Positions 32,030-45,780 are shown, counted from the first letter of the stretch. The stretch: 49,680 bases of DNA from Spirogloea muscicola (GCA_009602725.1 WELB01000251.1:135163-184842), one strand, 5' to 3'. Notes: a model not told the origin generated them from the sequence alone. Translations and numbers: made by a program.

Positions 32030-32400
32030 GGAAATGAGGAGCTACGCATTCCCTCATTGACAATCCCTCACGTCTTCTGACATCGCATCTTCAGGCCCCT
32101 CCGACCTGCGGCTGCTTAGCAGAGGTTACTGAGTAATTTGTAGCTGCTTTGTTTCTCTGTGTGCTTGTTTTTCTCAGCGCTTCCCCTGGCCCCCTTCTCG
32201 TACTCTGTTCATTCTCTTTTAGGCCGGCTTTTCCAGCCCCTATTCTCAATGGGCGAGCACTTTCTTCTCGTCCTTTGTTAATTGTAGCTTTCTTTGTAGC
32301 TGCTAAACGCTTGTAGGCCCTTCCGAACCTTTGTCAATTCTTTTTGGGCTGGATTTTCGCAGCCCTTGCCCCCATTGGGAGTGCCACTTCTTCTGGGAGG
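32030..32400 (-). mobile_element. Nested hairpin-family elements (variants I and II, reverse)
   Basis: CTTCTGACATCGCATCTTCA and GTTACTGAGTAATTTG resemble the interior of the foldback at 21771-22071. Variant II in reverse follows at about 32190-32265 (CCCCCTTCTCGTACTCTGTT, GCCGGCTTTTCCAGCCCC, CTCAATGGGCGAGCAC). Variant I in reverse is at about 32325-32395 (CTTTGTCAATTCTTTTTGGG, GCAGCCCTTGCCCCCATTGG, GAGTGCCACTTCTTC). A piece of variant II forward lies near 32640-32665. Confidence 0.7.
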
Positions 32401-32669
32401 CTGATGTACACTTCACGACTTCACTGGCAAGTGACCAGCCCCTCCATGAGATGCTTCCCCGCAGACCTTTCGTCCATTCAATTATAACGGCCCATGACAG
32501 CCAGCCACCACCCATCTTTATGTGAGTTCATGCGTCTGTATCCTGAGAGCTCTCCATCCTTTGTAGAGAGTCAGCCACCGCCCTTTCTTCCTCTCCTGGA
32601 AGCGTCTTACCTCTACTGGAGAGTTGAGAAGAAAGAGCTCGCCCATAGAGAAGAGGGGCTGGCAACAGC

Positions 32670-33266
32670 ACTATGGAGGGGGCGGAGGGCTGTGCATTGG
32701 TAGCTTATGAGATTCGGTTCGATCCCCCCCCCCATGACAGCTCCTCGGCCGTGGCCTGGTCGTCATCAAACATCCCACGCCAGGCCCCAAGCAATGCCCC
32801 TCACAAGAGAGCCGTGACATATGATTACCGGGATCCACCATGGTCTACAGGGGTAATTGTGGCACGAAGAGCCCAGTTGCAGGCGTGGTTCAGGGCATCG
32901 CACAATGTCCTTGACGGTGGTCCTGCCTGCGTTTGCAGCTTTGCTGCGCATTGCTGATATGCGGCACACACATCTGAAGGCTGACCATGGCATCGGCCAA
33001 GTGGAGCTTGGCTGGTGGACGTGTTCAGGCGCCAGCGATCTTGGGCTACTACCTTGTCTACGACAAGAAAGCCGCTGCCAACGACACATTGATGCAAAAG
33101 CGACAAGCTTTGCACAGCACAATAGCACAAGTGCAAGGCTGCTTCAGCCTGGCAAATCATGTCAGCACTATCTGCTGTCTAAGTGCGAGCACATTTAGCA
33201 TGCTCGTGCAAACGGCGCACGTTTTCCAGTGCTTGAGGTTGATGGAGGTACAACTATGATTGCAAC
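32670..33266. other. Unassigned ~600 bp, downstream of ZC3H15-like gene
   Basis: Short ORFs only, none recognisable. It should contain the 3' UTR of the minus-strand CCCH gene. Confidence 0.5.
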
Positions 33267-36212
33267 TCAGGAATCATCTAAGGAGGTCTTAGCGATGCTC
33301 TCTTCCAAGGAGGTCTTTGCAATGCTCTCCTCCAAGTCGTCCAACTCCTCTGGATCCAACTCATCATCGTCCTCAGCTAGGAAGGCAACATCGTCCTCGC
33401 TAATGCCAGCCAGCAGAGAGTGAACCCCGCCATTCTGCGATGGGAGGGTCGAGGGGCCTGCCTCATCGTGGGGCTTGTGATTTTGCTGCACAGGAATGAT
33501 GAGCGTATGAAATGCTCAGCTCCCTAGAAACCCTCAGACTAGGAACGTGGCAGGCAATTTGTCTTAGAGGATGCAATCAGGAGCAACAGTAGCCCAGACA
33601 AAGAGCAACAGTAACACATACAAAGTGATTGAGAAGCCACAAACACCATGGTCAGATTGACGGTGACAAGCACCATATTGCGCCGAAAGGAGTAAGCAGG
33701 ACTATGTAGGACCTCGTCTTGCTGTGGTGGTCTCTGCTCAGCAACATTCTCCTCGTCTATTTCCTCACGCTCGTATGCATCATATGCATCACCGTCATCC
33801 ACAAAGAGGCTAGCATCGGAAAGGAAGAGCTCGCGGCCACTGTAGCAAGGAAACACCACTTGTCAGTACGTCGTCTGCAAGTAGTGCTGCTCATAGGTCA
33901 AGCCAACACGAGAGAGAAGTGACAGCGATGCATGCTCCCAAGCAAGAAAATGGTGCTCTGCAGTATCAAGCATGCAGCTTCAGACCCAAAAAGATATAGA
34001 AATATTTGCTGCCTGGTTGGTACCAATCAGTTCATGCAGAGACAAGCTCAGCCTGACTCCCATGTAGGCAACTAGCAAAAGGGCAGACCAAGCATACCTC
34101 ATGCGGTCAGCCTTTGCACGATCCTGCTGTTTGGCAGCAAGCTCTGCATCCCTCTTTTCCTTTTTCTTATTCTTCCATTTTGCGAATGTTTCTGCATTTA
34201 ATGGTGTGGAGCCAGTAGTCTTGTGGCGCTGCACAAATGTCACAGCAATGCCCAAACAAAGAGCTTGTCAATAGGCACTGAAGACCTCAGATACGAAGTG
34301 CTAGAAAATTCTGACCGACGCGGACCAACTTGGACGAGATACCACCAACCGAAGTGCATGCACGAGGTATGCTCGGCCAGCCCCACCTGCTCCTCAATCT
34401 CCTCCTCTATTGACAGCTTGTTTGACTCCTCTTCCAATAATGCCTTCATCTGTGATTTGAGTATGTAGCCAGGCGGGAGTGCATGCCGATACATGCAATC
34501 CTTGCCACCATTTGGGCAAGTCCAGAACCAGCCGTACTGCTTCTTCTCCACTGCTTCCAGAAAATGCTTGCAAACCTGGCAGCAAAACAGGGGCCCCGTC
34601 TGTCAGAGTCCTTATATGAGTCATCAGGAACTGGACATTACGATTCTGTTGAGATTGTATGCTTGTTTGAAAAGGATGCTGTTACTTTACGTACTGACCC
34701 AAGAGCGTAGCCTGGTCAGTCTTCTGTACAGCTATCTTTAAACAGTACAGTACTGTGTCATATTTTATGTCCAATGGATCGTCAATTGGAGTGAGATGCA
34801 TACAATGTCTGTCTGCTTGTTTTGGTTCTGGAATTCCTTGCTCTTGGTCTGCACCACGGACTCCAGTTTCTCCTGGTCCCAATCTTCCATAGTATCTGCG
34901 AAAGCTCAAGACAACCAACGGCTTCTGTCATGGCAGCTGCATTTGAGCACTATGTGCGAGCTTTTAGTAATGTCCCGCAGAACATCATGCATTCATATAT
35001 AATTCTGACAGAGTCTCATATAGGGAGACAAGTCAAGCTGCCTCCTCTTCCCATAGCAGGAGCGAAACAAAAGCTGGAAGTTGTCACACCTTCCTCCTCA
35101 TCTCGTTGGTCGCTGTACATGTCAATCTTCTCCCCCTTCCGTTCCACACTGCCGACGCAGTTCTTTATTCAGAGACCCACAACATTCTATAAGTCGATCC
35201 TAAGGGCTGGTCTATGCCTGCATAGCACCTACCTGTGCAGTTGTATGTACCTAAAAGCAAATCCACGTCACAACCTAAGGACGGCAATAAAGGTCTGAGA
35301 TATTACCTGAGATCATGTGAGAACTTGCACTTGAAGCCCTTCGTGCACTGACCTCGCCGAAAGAACTCGCACACAATGGACTTTGGGTCAACACCTGCAA
35401 GTCATACAGAAGAGCTGATTGAGAGAATCTCTGACACTGTTCTGATGATACTGCAGCATGCTCCATGTTGACTGGAGCATTCCATGTCCCTAGTATACAC
35501 GAGTAGTGCTCCTTGGCATGAGTGGCCCACTCAAGACTCAAGCACTGGTTCTCCCGACTCAACTGACACTTGCAGATGCTACCAAAGAACCCCGCTGCTT
35601 ATCCGTGCTTTGAGTTCTTGAGAATGCTTGCGATGCATCATGATGCCATACCTGCGGGGACCTTAGGCTGGCTGATGGCCACTCTGAACAGGTCATTGAG
35701 CTCCCTGTCCCTAGCTGCCTCCTCCTCCTTTCGCTTCTGCAGAATGGCAGGGCCAAAGAGTAGCAGGCAAACAGTATGTGAGTACAGCAGACAAGGACAC
35801 AACCGGCCAACATTGCAATCGCCACCGTCACCTCCAGGCACTCTGTGGACCTTAGCATCCTCACCCTCGTTAGACACAATCGTAACGGGACAGATAGTAA
35901 GCAGGCCAACAAAACCGGTGGGGTTAAACCCAACCTGCAAACGCAGCGCACGCTCTGCCAATCCATTGGTCTGATGGCGGGGCCTAGAAAGCGCGAGATG
36001 GCCCGGCGGCGCACCTTGGCGATGGTCTTCTGGTCGTCGGCGGGGTTCTGCTTCTTGATGCTGGCGGCCGTGCTCTGCTGCAGGTTCTGCACGTGCTTCT
36101 GCACCTTGGAGCTCTTGTTCTTATTCTTGAGGCCGAAGGTCTTGTCCTCCACCTGCTTCTGCTTCTTCGCCACCTCAGCCTTGGCCGCCGCCGGCGGCTT
36201 CTTCGGCGGCAT
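33267..36212 (-). CDS. ZC3H15: ZC3H15/DFRP1-like CCCH zinc-finger protein
   Basis: The start codon is at 36210-36212. Exon 1 gives [20 protein letters not shown], then [20 protein letters not shown], the family signature. Later exons give [20 protein letters not shown], the first finger [20 protein letters not shown] (C-x7-C-x5-C-x3-H, about 35330-35395), [32 protein letters not shown] and the second finger (CKHFLE...[20 protein letters not shown], about 34400-34580). These are followed by [30 protein letters not shown] and [20 protein letters not shown]. The stop is at 33267-33269 after [18 protein letters not shown]. Members bind the DRG1 translational GTPase in the cytoplasm and stabilise it. 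That role is by homology. All diagnostic regions are present; internal splice sites were not all refined. Confidence 0.88.
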
Positions 36213-36861
36213 GGCCGCCGCCGCGACCGCTGCCGCTGCGGTGGCCTCTCCCCCTAGGCCTCTCCTCTCTGCCGACGGTCACCGTGACGAGCGGCAGTGA
36301 CGCCGGACGGCCGCTAGCGGAGACTGCCGCGCCGCAACGAAGAGCTTGCCGCGTCTAGCCGCACCTAGGCGAGTGCCGGCGCCGCAAATCGCGACGCACG
36401 GCGCTGGCGGCGGCGAGGGCGGCGGCCCGGGGGACTGCCCTGTCGAGCTTCTTCTGCAGGATGCAGACTAACCTCACCAAGTCGTCGACTAAAAGTAAGG
36501 ATTTAATCGGACGGTTCGTTCGCCCTTACTTCTGTCGCGCAGGTAATCTGCTTATGTACACCCTCAGAATGGCTGGCTTTTCCAGCCGCAGGTTTTAGAC
36601 TATCAGCAGTCGCTCTCTTACTTCCGCTCGGTACACTGGGCGAGCGGGAAAATCAGCTCGTATTATCCCGACGAGGGCACGTTGTGTCATTCAGGTCGTC
36701 GGAACCGACGCCGAGTCGTGAGGTGTCGTCGTTCCTTTAGACGAACGACTAGGCATTGGTTTTAGGGTTGTGCAACTTGAGGATGTCCCGTTAGCCGGCC
36801 GTCTGCTGCGCCGGTCCCTCCGCCGGCGGCGGCGGCTGCGGCGGCGGCGGCGGCGGCCGCG
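36213..36861. promoter_or_regulatory. Divergent promoter region between ZC3H15-like and DIS3 genes
   Basis: 650 bp separates two divergent start codons, so both promoters must lie here. A telo-box-like word (TTTAGGGTT, 36761-36769) sits about 95 bp before the DIS3 ATG. No clear TATA box is seen. Confidence 0.6.
36300..36500. other. Part of the divergent promoter interval with no recognised element
   Basis: GC-rich. No repeats or conserved words noticed apart from those listed for the whole interval. Confidence 0.4.
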
Positions 36862-39800
36862 ATGCTGCAGTCCAAGCAGTTTGTGAAGAAGACGCGGAAA
36901 GGCTCGCTGCTCAAGGTCTGGCAGGGCCCTCCCCTCACAGCCGTGGAGGCGCAGGCTCGACGCTGAGCCCCAGGCCTGGGTGCGCGCGTTGTGCAATCGC
37001 GACGCTGAGACAGCTCGGGCCCCCTGTCGCAAGGGAATAGCGCAGATAGGCCTCGACACTGTTGAGGCGGAAGGGCCCTCTGCGTGGCGCCAGTTGCCTA
37101 GCTTCTGCTGGAATTCAGCTCAGCTTGGGGCGCTCACTCTGGCGCTAGCAATTGCGTGAATCAACGAATTTAACTGGCTAATATGACTAGCTACCTCGTA
37201 GGACGCAGAGCTTTACTGCTAGCTGAGGCAAACGAGCGCCTGGCTTGTTGCCACGACGCCTCTTTGCCAAATCTTGTGGCAAGCTTCAATCGTGTCGCGA
37301 TGCTCCAGTGGTGGTCCTGGCGCCGCAGGTGGTGCGAGAGCACTACCTGCGCGACGACATCGTGTGTGGCGCCGCCGCCTGCAGTACCTGCCAGCAGGAG
37401 AGCCCGGTGCTGAGCACCGCAGCTCCCCAGATCCTGGTCGTGGACACCAACATCGTGCTTCATCAGGTCCATGGCCACGCCGCTTGTATGGTTGCTGGGG
37501 GCCTCGCTGCTTGCATGGTCGAGACCTCGTGTTGAGGACTTCAGATATGTGTATCCAATTGAACGACCCGATCATGTGGCTCGTGCTACCAGGCCGCTTC
37601 TGGTGATGCTAGGTGGAGCTTTCAGGCCGTTGGACAGCTGACGTAGTATGAGGTACTGCAAGCTACTGTCTTGTCGTCTGGTCGCTTTGCTAACACACAC
37701 TTAGCAGTCAGTCTCTGCTTGCCAACTTCTCCTGGCAGATTGACTTCCTCGAGAATGCCGCTGTCACAAATGTGGTCGTGCTCTCTGTCGTCCTTGAGGA
37801 GGCCAAGCACAAAAATCTGAGTGTGTATAACCGCCTGAGGGCCATCATCGCCAACCCTGCTCGCCACTTCTTTGTGTTCGCTAATGAGCACCACAGGTGA
37901 GACTCAACTACTGCGGTACTTGTCACTACATGGTAATGACTGAGAAGGACAGTAGATATAGGAGCAGTTTAGCTGTGACAAGATGCAGTGCCAGACTTTG
38001 AAGCGCCCTCTTGTTACTGACTTCTGCTTGCATGCCTTTTGCAATCAGAGAGACATACATCAAGGCGGAGCCTGGCGAGTCGCCGAATGACAGAAACGAC
38101 AGAGGTGGGTTGAGGTGGGCTCCCAGGGCCCAGCCTCTAGGATTTAAGGCAAGCCAATCGCTGACTAGTGTTTATTATGGCACCTGTGACGTTATGCAAG
38201 CATTTCTGGAATCCATAGGACTGAGACTGGATCCAGGAGTGTGATCTTGATGTTTCTGACCTCCAATGTCAAGAGCATATGTATTGCAGGAACAGCTACA
38301 GCCTTCATCTTAGGTTCTTGACGCTGTCTTTGGTAATCCATCCTTGCTGCAGCAATTCGCATAGCATGCCAATGGTATCAGAGACACCTGGGCAACTCAG
38401 CGAAGGTGCTGCTTCTTACAAACGATGCCGAGAACATGCGCAAGGCCGTATCTGCCGGGCAACTCGCCCAAACAGGTAAGAGAGATATATCCCCTTCTTG
38501 ATCATCAAGCATAGCAATCTCTATAATGACCTATTGGTGGTCTGTCACAGTTGCAGACAATATCCAGGCCCTGTCTGGTGAACTTTCTTCAGAAATATTG
38601 AGGCCTGATGGGTCACTGCCCTGCAATGGGTTTATCAGTCTATGCCTATGTGCAAAAGCTGGGAGATGCGGAGCTGGTAGATATTGTACAAAAGTCAGCC
38701 ACAGGGGAAGATGCTGATGGTGACGCTAGCATGGACCAGCATGAGGATGCTCAAATGTCGAAGAAGACAGTGCTATACGTCGAGGTCCAAACCCAGACAG
38801 CCTGCAAAGAGCCACAGAAAATGCATCCCACATGTTAGGTGCAGGTGGTGCTACTGCATGGTGCATGGGGTCTGTACTTTTGACTTGACTGCAAATGGAA
38901 GGTCAGTGATGGCCCTGTGCACAAGACACAGCTGACGACTCTCCCTGCAGCCCACGATCACTTAAAGGACAGACATTCTATGGGCTGTTGGTTTGCAGCA
39001 CAAGCCCATGTCGGAGATCACGGAAGGACTGAGGAGGGGCGTATTTCATCAGGGCCGGCTGAGGGTTCACCCTTACAATTCTCAGGAGGCCTATGTTGGC
39101 AGCGAGTCAGTGGGTGATGAGATTCTCATCTGCGGGCGGTTCGACCTGAATCGGGCAGTTGATGGCGACGTTGTTGCTGTTGAGCTCCTGCCAGAAGAGA
39201 GCTGGAGAGAGGCTGGCAGGCAGAAGCTGGCGGATATTGATGAAGGTGAGAGCTAGCTGCCTCAATGCCACCTTGTTAACGGAGGGCAGAGACAGCTGTT
39301 CTACTTGGGGCCAGGGGTTTTGCTGCTTTGACTTTCCTCTTTTGATTGCACAGCGTTGGCTCATCAACAAACCTGTGAAGGTTTTCAGACTATAACTGGC
39401 TTGATTTTGGTGAGGGATGGTCGCCACAGGGAGTCTGGGTTGCTGACTAGATGGCGGTTCTCTTTATCAGTTTGCCAAGCAACGAGTTTGTCACAGAAAC
39501 TGGGATGCCGGGCTAAGGGCAGGCCTGATTTAGCTGCACGTCTTCATTCTTTTCACAGCAGATGATGAGCCAGACGAGGTGGGGTTGGCCCCGGCAGTTG
39601 CCGATGATCCGCCCACGAGCAATATTCTTACCACACCTGGCCGGTCAAGTTTCGCTCGACCAACTGGCAAAGTTGTTGGCATCATCAAGAGGAATTGGCG
39701 CTTGTGAGTATTCTTTATTTCGAACCCGTGAGCATCTCTTAATCCTGCAGAAGCCTGGTAATAGCAGAAAGGTGATGTACTGTGAGGTTCTTGCTATGTT

Positions 39801-42800
39801 GCTCCTAAAGGAGGAGCTTATACTTGTTGGTGTCAAAGCCTGAAAGATTATGTACCAAGATCATTGGTCAAGAGGTACCTTGTACTGACGGCCTCATTCG
39901 GGGCGGAAAGTCCTGGACCCAGTCAAGATGGACCCTTAGTACTTCTGTGACTCAAACTTGAGTCAGCCCAAGTTGCGGACGCAGTCTTACTATGTATACA
40001 GGTTGCACATTTGTCACATGCAGGTACTGTGGGAGTCTAGAAGCAATGAAGAGTGCAGGAGCTTCAGTCGCTAGTGCACTGTTTGTCTCAGCAGACAGGC
40101 GGATACCTAAGGTACAGTAGAAGATCTATCTATCTGTTCAGTATGGAAGTTCTGTAACTGTAACTGACTGTTTGAAGCTGGCATATGAGCCTTAGAAAGG
40201 TCAAGTCATGCTGATAGACGATCCCTTCACCTTATTGAAGGGCATCACGGAGAGGTCTGGCTGTAGGCATGTCTGCAGGGAGGCTTGAGCTACTGATGCA
40301 CATGCAGGTGCGGATAAGGACACGGCAGCTCGCAAATCTTGCAGACAAGCGGATCGTTGTGGCAATTGACACCTGGGACAGGAATGCCAGATATCCTTCC
40401 GGTCACTATGTTAAGACACTTGGTATAATCGGTGATAAAGCTACAGAAAGCGAGGTCGGCACTAAACCATCAACCCATGCAATACACCCATGCTTACATG
40501 CTCGTCTGTGAGCTTCTTCCACCTCTGGGTTGTCTTGCTGAGCTGCAATTAGGCGCAACAACTTGCTGGATAAAGTCCCAGAAGCTTTTGTCCTTGTGCA
40601 GGTGCTGCTTATGGAGAATGACATCAATGTCAGGCCGTTCTCAGAGCAAGTTCTGGCTTGCCTGCCTCCCTTACCTTGGTCAGTCTCGGAGGCTGACTTG
40701 CAGAACCCCACTCGCCAAGATTTGCGCAGTCTCCGCATTTTCAGTGTTGATCCCATTGGTAAGTCCAACATGTTGGCAAGCCCAGTGCTTGGGAATGAGG
40801 TGTGATTGCACTTTTGATGTTATGGACCTATGCCTGTCAAGCTCATCTAAGATACTCAGTGACAAGGTCATCACATAATGAATGCCGGAGGAGCATATGT
40901 AGTTTGCTCTCTACTCTAATGCCACCATTTGATCAGTCACCTTGCCTTGCAAATTGTCGACAGGATGCAAGGATATTGATGATGCCCTACATTGTAAACA
41001 TCTCGCAAGCGGAAACTATGAAGTTGGAGTCCGTATCTTACCCATGTCATTTGATGTCAGCTGTGCTCGTGTGTGATTGCCAGTCTGTAACGGCACCGGC
41101 AAGATCAATCATCCTGTCATTCTGATACGACCTCAATCCAGCATCACATGACTTTCTTGGAGCTTGATTGCACGCATACTACTATTCTGAAGGAGGAGTA
41201 TGATACAGATGTAGGTGTAATAGACAATCAAGGAAAGATTTGATTGGCCTTGACACAGACATTCTGCAGATATTGCGGATGTCACAAACTTTGTATACCC
41301 TGCATCTCCCCTGGACGAGGAGGCATCCGAGCGAGGCACGTCTGTCTACCTCGTTGATCGAAGAATAGACATGCTCCCAAAGCCCCTGACTGAAGGTACT
41401 GAGACGACCTCTTCTGTGTACATTACTGCATGCGCCACGCAGTGTGTCCACTGGAAGCTGAGGTGGCCTTGAGAATTAATCTCCAGAAGACTGCCATGGC
41501 CATTCTTTTTATTGATTCATTCAGTCCATATGCAGGTCACACTCTTAATTATATGCACTAAATGTGCAGATATCTGTTCCTTGAGAGCAGACGTTGATCG
41601 ACTTGCATTTTCAGTACTCTGGGTAAGGGCTCCACTGGCACCAGGGTGAACAGCTTCTTATAGCAATTAGTCAAGCTGATCAATAAAGCTCTGACATTCT
41701 GTTGCGGCTTGCCATGATGTCATCTTACTGCATATACATATTGGCATCAGTCATTGTTACAGAGGGCAGGAATGGCTAGAAGGAAGCTATTGTAGCTCTT
41801 GCTAATAATCTGATATCTGAGAGACCCTAGACCCCAAATTTATGTCCTCTCTCTTGCCTGCTCTCTGTACGTGCCAGGAGATGACTCCGCAAGCAGACAT
41901 TATCTCTACGCGTTTTACCAAGAGTGTCATAAAGTCGGCAGCAGCTTTATCCTATGTGGAGGCTCAAGCTCGTATGGATGACATGTGAGGACCCAGTGTA
42001 GCAATGCCGTTGAGGTCTTGTGGATTATGAGGCGTGCATGACTGTTGGGTCCCACAATGCTTACGGCACAAGATTGTTTGTTGTGTGCAGTAGATTGAGT
42101 GATCCTTTGACCCTAGATCTGCGCAACATGAATAATTTGGCTAAGGTATATCTATCAGGACATGTCGATGAAGAACACAGACTTGCCTACTGCAGTGCCA
42201 ATAAGTGCCGATGGGGCTTGCCTCTCATGCATGTACTGTCAGTCAAACATATTCCCTCGATTACAATCACATCAAACACAAGCGGATTCTGGTATTCCGT
42301 TCCTTGGGGCTATTGTCAATGGATTTTCGCTTCTCTTGCTTAGATTACAGCCATGTCGATTGCAGGTGATGAGGCAAAGAAGGTTGGATAGGGGAGCTCT
42401 CACATTGGCTTCTCCTGAGGTCAAATTTGAGATTGATACCGAGACTCATGACCCGCTGGATGTAGGTGAGTGAATCTACTCAACCAGCACATTCTGATTG
42501 CTGATTGATGTGGCATTTGGTTTTTACTGGCAGCAAATATCAGATTACTCTAGCTTATGAAGGCAACTTTTGCTTATTAGTGATGCTCTGACAATTGATG
42601 CTGCGTCCAGCAAGCTGACAGACACGACGGTATGTCAATGTTGCCCTTTGATCCAGGAATGTATCAAGTGAGAGAAGCCAATCAGATGGTCGAGGAATTC
42701 ATGCTTGCAGCTAATATCTCCGTCGCCACGAAGATTTTGTCCTTCTGCCCTGCCACCTCACTTCTGAGGTACACAACCGGGAGTGATACATCACTTGGCC

Positions 42801-44832
42801 AAATGGCAGTGACCTGTTACAGTCACCTCATTAGTAAGTCCTATTTTTGATGCAGCACGATCAAGTCATTCGTGGGTATCATGACCTCTGTGACGGCACT
42901 CTGATCATAAATGTTGGCTTGCGCGTGGCAGGCGGCACCCAGTCCCCAAACCAAAGATGTTTGAGCCGCTGCTGCAGACAGCTGCAGCTGTAGGTATTGA
43001 CATCAGTACGGCGACGTCCCGGGAGCTTGCAGACTCACTTGACAAAGCCCAGGTGGGCTGTTCTCTTTGTCAGCTGCAAGTAACACGCGTAACAGACGGT
43101 ATTCTTCTTTACTCGGGTCGTTATACTAGGAGTCATATTCTCATAGCCTGATGCTGAGAGCTGCAAGAAGCCTGCACTGTGAAGACCATACCTTCATGAT
43201 GATTTGAGAGCTTCTCTCCAGCAATGACGATGATGATGTCCCTGACCTGGCAGGGGCCAGGATCTGACCCGTACTTCAACAAGCTCATCCGCATCCTTGC
43301 AACACGGTGCATGACACAGGTACTTGGACAGGGTTTTCAGTGTAGGATCAAGCTTGCCCTGATGGCTTCAGGGATTATGAAAGTAAATGACTGAAGTAAG
43401 TAGCTCTGAGTGGTGCTAAGTTGGCTAGAGGCATGGCCTACTTTGATTACACTGGGCGGCTTTCACTGTGGCATCACTTTCAATTGGATTCATACACCAA
43501 CTCCGCAGGCCGTCTACTTTGCTAGTGGCGAACTCAGCCCGCCAGACTATTTTCACTATGGCCTGGCAGCACCAATATACACCCACTTCACCTCTCCCAT
43601 CCGCCGCTATGCTGGTCAGAGCCTGGACTTGGTTCCTGCCTGTCCTCCTTCATGGCGTTGCAAGCATCACAGAGATTGCTGCAATGCTTGTAAACACGCA
43701 AGTAGGGCATTCCAAGGCTGCAAGTAGTGATTCTTTGTGAGGCTGACATGCCTCAGAATGATTTGCCGGCTGTGACCTTGCAATGTGGGTGGCAGATGTG
43801 CTAGTGCACCGAACGCTGGCAGCTGCGTTGGGCCTTAGCTCGCTCCCGCACCTCATCCTTGACAAGAAGGCCTTGAATGCGTCTGCTGATAGTGAGCCCC
43901 TCAGCTTGTCCCCTAAGGAGGATCCTGGCCGTCAGGTCTTACCTCTGCTTCAGACCAGGAAGTAGTGACTGCCTCTAACTACATCCGGCAAGGTAATCTG
44001 CAGATCTGAACTATCGACATCGAAATGCCCAGATGGCTGGCCGTGCATCAGTGGAGCTCCACACCCTCATCTTCTTCCGCAAGAGGTCATTGCAAATGCC
44101 ACTGCAGGCAACGTGGCTCTGCGAGCTGCATCGCATTCAGCGGCCATTCGTGCTTACTAGACTCAACATCGGAGTGTCCTTTTGCGATATGTCTGGATTG
44201 TGGCAGCATACTATCTACTATTCTATCAACTTGGGCATGATTGGGCTTACCTAGTTGCCGTCTACCTTACAGCAGCCATTGATGTAGTTGGCTAGATCAG
44301 CTCCTGCTCCTGGAAAATGACTTCTTTCAGGTTTTCTTGCTCGCTGTGCACATGCACATGGTTGAGATTTGTGTACTTGGAGTGCCGCAGGCCAACCGAC
44401 GCAGATGCACGCATTGTCAAGATCAGGGCCAATGGCTTCATCGTGTTTGTGCCAAAGTAAGTGCCACACACTTTGAAGACTCGTGTCTCATTGTTATAGA
44501 CCTGGCCAATCATTACTTGGGCAGTCGTCGCTTATAATGCTCCATCACTGACTGCAGGGTTCATTGCGGTGCTTGCTTGTAGATATGGAATAGAAGGGCC
44601 TGTATACCTTGTCCCCCGGGACAATGGACGCAAGCGACATACAAATACGGCCAACCCCGGGCTAGAGGGAGATTGGGTTGTGGACGAGGCGGCCCAGACG
44701 CTGTCATCGAGCGGAAGCGCGCAGTGCTTTAAGGTCTTGGACCAGGTGCAGGTACACATTGCGGTGGTCGAGCAGCAGCCAAATCGACCCAAGCTGGCGC
44801 TCACGCTGCTGCCGCCCCTGAGCGCCACTTAG
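36862..44832 (+). CDS. DIS3: DIS3/RRP44 exosome catalytic subunit (PIN endonuclease + RNB exonuclease)
   Basis: Over 20 short exons. Exon 1 (36862-36915) is [18 protein letters not shown]. Exon 2 (37329-37466) holds the CR3 cysteines ([10 protein letters not shown]-x4-C-x2-C) and the first PIN Asp ([12 protein letters not shown]). Exon 3 (37739-37896) is [20 protein letters not shown]. Exons at 38049-38104 and 38353-38475 follow ([15 protein letters not shown]). The CSD/RNB part includes [56 protein letters not shown] and [18 protein letters not shown]. The catalytic loop [13 protein letters not shown] (split at 40769/40963) has all four acidic residues. Then come [111 protein letters not shown] and the S1-like end [13 protein letters not shown]...[11 protein letters not shown]. 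The enzyme degrades RNA 3'-5' in nuclear and cytoplasmic exosomes. Both active sites look intact. Confidence 0.93.
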
Positions 44833-45770
44833 CCAGCTCATCTTGGATGCTCTTTACGAGGACGCTTTGCATAGGTCGCTCTGACGCACCTGCCGACATC
44901 TGGCAATATACCTATGTCGGACAGGCTCTAGCTAGCTTCGCCAAAGGTGCGGGGGAAATCCGTTGTAACTGTTCGGATTGTTCTTGTCGTTCTAACTGCC
45001 GAGCTGTGGGTGTCTAAGTGCGCATCAGCTTGCAAAGTGATGTCGGGACAGGGCACAACAACCAACTCACAGGCATCGGCGCAACAGCTGGCGGCTGGAA
45101 GTTGTGCGCCAGCCGGTCCGGTCGCGGGTGGCTGACAGATGGTGACATGGGCAGAACCAGCAGTTGCAGGAGGGAGGAGGGTGGGGGACACGNAGGAGGC
45201 CAACATCGTTGGGCAGAGGTGGAGGGGAAGGAGGAAGGGGGTGGATGAGAGGGGGAGGGGGATGTGGGCGACCAAGTGGCAGCCCACAGGGCCCAAGACC
45301 AGCGAGGCCTTTGCGCAGATCAGAGCAGCCAGTGCATGGGGTTCCAGCGCCCCACCACCGCAAGCTGCGCTGTCGCTGAAGGCAGGGCCATGGGCAATGA
45401 GGCGAAGCCACCGAGGCCGCTGGCGGCAAGGAAGGCCGGTGCGCGTGTAGGCGCCTCTGGTGGGGCCTGCTGCAGCTGCTGGTGCCGCTTGCATTGGTCC
45501 ACAGGCTACCACAGTTGCTAACATATGCCTTGTGCTGGCAAATTGGCTCACCATTGCAATTGCGGCTTCTGGAGTGACCACCTGATCTCAAGCGCTGCAG
45601 TGTTGACCTTGAGCATCAAGCTGCCAACACTTATAAGTAGCAGCCCATGTATTATCTATTGTAAGCACAGGATCTGATGCTCGCAACATGCATGAGATGT
45701 GCTCCTCAAGCTGTTGAGCAGCCCATAGAGATCACAGAATCGTCACCAGCCACAACCGGCCTCATGTATC
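44833..45770. other. Intergenic, G/GA-rich with an N at 45193; SDR first exon expected here
   Basis: Includes a purine-rich stretch (about 45160-45270) around the single N. The start of the downstream reductase, with its GATG-type nucleotide-binding loop, should lie in or near this interval, but I could not find it. Confidence 0.5.
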
Positions 45771-45780
45771 TTGTGCCTGC

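Noticed and set aside
32670-32730. Possible tRNA or tRNA-derived SINE (TGCATTGGTAGC ... GGTTCGATCCCC)
   Set aside because: A-box-like and B-box-like words are present but too close together for an anticodon arm, and no acceptor stem forms. A decayed SINE head remains possible.
33267-33345. Short direct repeats as a possible CRISPR-like array
   Set aside because: Only two units without spacers, in a eukaryotic coding exon.
44928-45581. Minus-strand ORF of 217 codons
   Set aside because: Low-complexity, contains the N, no family resemblance. Probably antisense noise in GC-rich sequence.
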